This document shows, piece after piece, positions 62,626-64,000 of a stretch of DNA of 64,000 nucleotides. This stretch comes from CAZNKU01 sp045654805 (GTDB lineage Bacteria > Bacillota > Clostridia > Monoglobales > Firm-18), in the NCBI GenBank assembly GCA_045654805.1, contig JAZOOD010000066.1, positions 1 through 64,000 on the forward strand. Reading direction: 5' to 3'. The position numbers and the translations under genes are program-made. The number at the start of each line of letters is the position of its first letter. Positions within the stretch are counted from its first letter, which is position 1. The notes under the pieces are model-generated. The model saw only the letters and a program-made list of their open reading frames with translations, did no database searches and had not been told where the DNA came from.

Positions 62626-63545
62626 ATATAACTCTCTGCAAAATGAGATGCAACTGCACCGTCAGCGGTGGCGGTTACAATTTGTCTTAAAGCTTTTGTC
62701 CTTACATCCCCGGCTGCAAAAACACCGGGGATATTTGTTTTTGTACTTTCATCCGCCACAATGTATCCTGACTTATCAATATTAATCTGATTTTTAAAAA
62801 TATCAGTTTCGGGCTTTCTGCCAATGGAGATAAAAAGTCCGTCACAATCTATTTTCCTCTTTGTAACTGTATTTACATCCTTGACATTAATTGCCTTTAA
62901 TTTGTTATCAAAAAGCAGTTCATCCACAACAGTGTTAAAAACAGTTTCAACATTTTCCAACTTCATAAGAGCATTTTGATATATTTTTGTTGCCCTCAAT
63001 ACTTCTCTGCGGTGTATCAAAAACACTTTTTTACAAATTTTAGCTAAATAAATAGCTTCCGATACTGCGGAATTACCGCCTCCCACAATTGCAACAGTCT
63101 TGCCTTTGTAAAACATACCGTCACAGGTTGCACAATATCCCACACCCTTGCCGATTAAATATTCTTCATTTTCAACACCAAGTTTTTTTGGCTGTGCCCC
63201 TGTTGCAACTATAACACACTTTGCCAGCATAGTTTTATCAGAGGTTTTTACTCTTTTGATATATCCCTCTAATTCAACGGACAAAACTTCGGCATTCAAT
63301 GTTTTTCCGCCGGATTTTTCTGCCCCCATTTTCATTTTATTCCCCAGTGTATATCCATCTATCCCCTCATCAAATCCGGGATAGTTATCTATCTGTGATG
63401 TCAGGCACATTTGCCCTCCTGCAGACAGCTTTTCAATCAAAAGTGTATCCATACCTGCCCTTGCACAGTATAACGCCGCAGTATATCCTGCAGGTCCGCC
63501 GCCTATAATTATAACATCATATACATGGTTCATATCATTTCCCAT
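62604..63545 (-). CDS. trxB: Thioredoxin reductase
   Basis: 313 residues. FAD site DVIIIGGGPAGYTAALYCARA, redox CATCDG (YCATCDGMFYKG), NADPH site VAIVGGGNSAVSEAIYLA and the C-terminal AAGDVR. It reduces thioredoxin with NADPH. The start at 63545 has AAGGA 6 bases upstream and overlaps trxA by 16 bases; together they form a complete reducing pair. Confidence 0.95.
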   Translation of the reverse strand: MGNDMNHVYDVIIIGGGPAGYTAALYCARAGMDTLLIEKLSAGGQMCLTSQIDNYPGFDEGIDGYTLGNKMKMGAEKSGGKTLNAEVLSVELEGYIKRVKTSDKTMLAKCVIVATGAQPKKLGVENEEYLIGKGVGYCATCDGMFYKGKTVAIVGGGNSAVSEAIYLAKICKKVFLIHRREVLRATKIYQNALMKLENVETVFNTVVDELLFDNKLKAINVKDVNTVTKRKIDCDGLFISIGRKPETDIFKNQINIDKSGYIVADESTKTNIPGVFAAGDVRTKALRQIVTATADGAVASHFAESYIQSASMY

Positions 63546-63835
63546 ATTTGTTCCTTTGTTTTTACCCCTGAAGAACGGTTGGTGATTTTCCCCTCTTTAA
63601 ATACCAACAGGGTAGGGATGCTCATAATTTCAAACTTCTGTGCAAGCTCTTCCTCCTCGTCCACATTAACCTTCCCCACCTTGATTTCGTGATGTTCCTC
63701 CGCAATTTCATCAATTATAGGTGCAAGGCTTTTACAAGGCCCGCACCAGTCTGCCCAAAAGTCCACCAAAACAGGTGTATCGCAACCCATAACTTCCTTT
63801 TGAAAATTTTTATCCGTAATTTTTACAACTGACAT
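63530..63835 (-). CDS. trxA: Thioredoxin
   Basis: 101 residues with WADWCGPCKSLAP (WCGPC active site), PTLLVFKEGKI and the Asp-rich front. It donates electrons to disulfides and to reductases, and is recharged by TrxB encoded directly downstream. GAGAGG ribosome site. Confidence 0.96.
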   Translation of the reverse strand: MSVVKITDKNFQKEVMGCDTPVLVDFWADWCGPCKSLAPIIDEIAEEHHEIKVGKVNVDEEEELAQKFEIMSIPTLLVFKEGKITNRSSGVKTKEQIWEMI

Positions 63836-63855
63836 AATTTTTACCTCTCAAAAAA

Positions 63856-63890
63856 AATTAACATATTACATTTTTAGTAATATGTTAATT
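63856..63890 (-). terminator. Terminator ahead of trxA
   Basis: A 14-bp perfect stem AATTAACATATTAC / GTAATATGTTAATT with a 7-base loop. On the minus strand it is followed by eight Ts, so it ends the iron-sulfur gene upstream. Confidence 0.82.
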
Positions 63891-63906
63891 AGGACATTAT
63901 AACCTG

Positions 63907-64000
63907 TTATTTTATTCCTGATTTGGGGCAATTTTTAATACAAATACCGCACACCGCACCTCTGCCGATGTGCTGGAATTGTTTTTTCATATATTCACTA
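63907..64000 (-). CDS. 4Fe-4S protein, C-terminal fragment
   Basis: The last 30 or so codons of a gene that enters from the right edge. The tail has GRGAVCGICIKNCPKSG, a ferredoxin-like CX2CX3CP motif, and ends in a stop followed by the terminator hairpin. The rest is outside the window, so the family cannot be named. Confidence 0.7.
   Translation of the reverse strand, partial: SEYMKKQFQHIGRGAVCGICIKNCPKSGIK

Noticed and set aside
1..64000. CRISPR array, rRNA or tRNA genes
   Set aside because: No regularly spaced short repeats and no tRNA or rRNA landmarks were found on reading both strands.

Overview
The window looks like the chromosome of an anaerobic, endospore-forming member of the Clostridia. 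It is AT-rich, most genes have strong AGGAGG-type ribosome sites, and it carries sporulation genes (spoIIR, spmA/spmB, a spoIVFB-type protease, a dacF-like protein), a pyruvate formate-lyase pair, hydrogenase maturation genes (hypD end, hypE) and many radical-SAM enzymes. I cannot name the species. No rRNA, tRNA, CRISPR array, prophage, integrase or complete insertion sequence was seen.

Layout. 1-2.6 kb: hypD end, hypE, a DUF3842 gene, then a phosphopantetheinyl transferase and a ferritin-like protein on the minus strand. 2.7-6.5 kb: acyl-ACP thioesterase and pflA-pflB (minus); pflB has a strong promoter and a ZTP (pfl-motif) riboswitch in its leader. 6.7-13.1 kb: a secreted stalk-domain protein, a large non-coding repeat, an exonuclease, folD overlapping ygiQ, and a PfoR-like membrane protein. 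13.2-16.7 kb: rpsF-ssb-rpsR, rsmD-coaD, a coiled-coil protein and trmB. 16.7-23.6 kb: spoIIR, a glycolipid-type glycosyltransferase, a HAD phosphatase, spmAB, a Cys-rich micro-protein, a carboxypeptidase-like protein that has lost its catalytic motifs, and spoIVFB with a short partner. 23.7-28 kb: two radical-SAM family proteins, bactofilin, ruvB, mscL. 28-34 kb: second non-coding repeat, NUDIX, wecB-tagO, trpS and gltX.

34.0-38.8 kb is the accessory region and the most unusual part. Three open frames share a nearly identical N-terminal module that ends in a peptidoglycan-binding-like segment, and each carries a different C-terminus: a permuted papain-like candidate, a toxin-44-like domain, and no effector domain at all. 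Small membrane proteins lie between them. This is the architecture of a polymorphic toxin locus with an orphan cassette and a decayed cassette. The module itself I do not recognise, and no secretion genes are nearby.

39-64 kb is mostly housekeeping: alr-mazE-mazF, nnrD, an Lrp regulator with an aminotransferase, a frameshifted pseudouridine synthase, tex, msmX, birA, exoIII, a third non-coding repeat, a two-component system with htrA, TatD with its associated radical-SAM protein, metG, a second alanine racemase beside a FemX-type peptide-bridge enzyme, a phosphoesterase with an apparently leaderless message, a run of very small proteins, and trxA-trxB. The window ends inside an iron-sulfur protein.

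Two non-coding themes recur. Copies of one large, strongly folded intergenic repeat lie in three places, always between convergent genes and in the same orientation. Several translation starts use TTG or GTG, chosen here by ribosome-site spacing.
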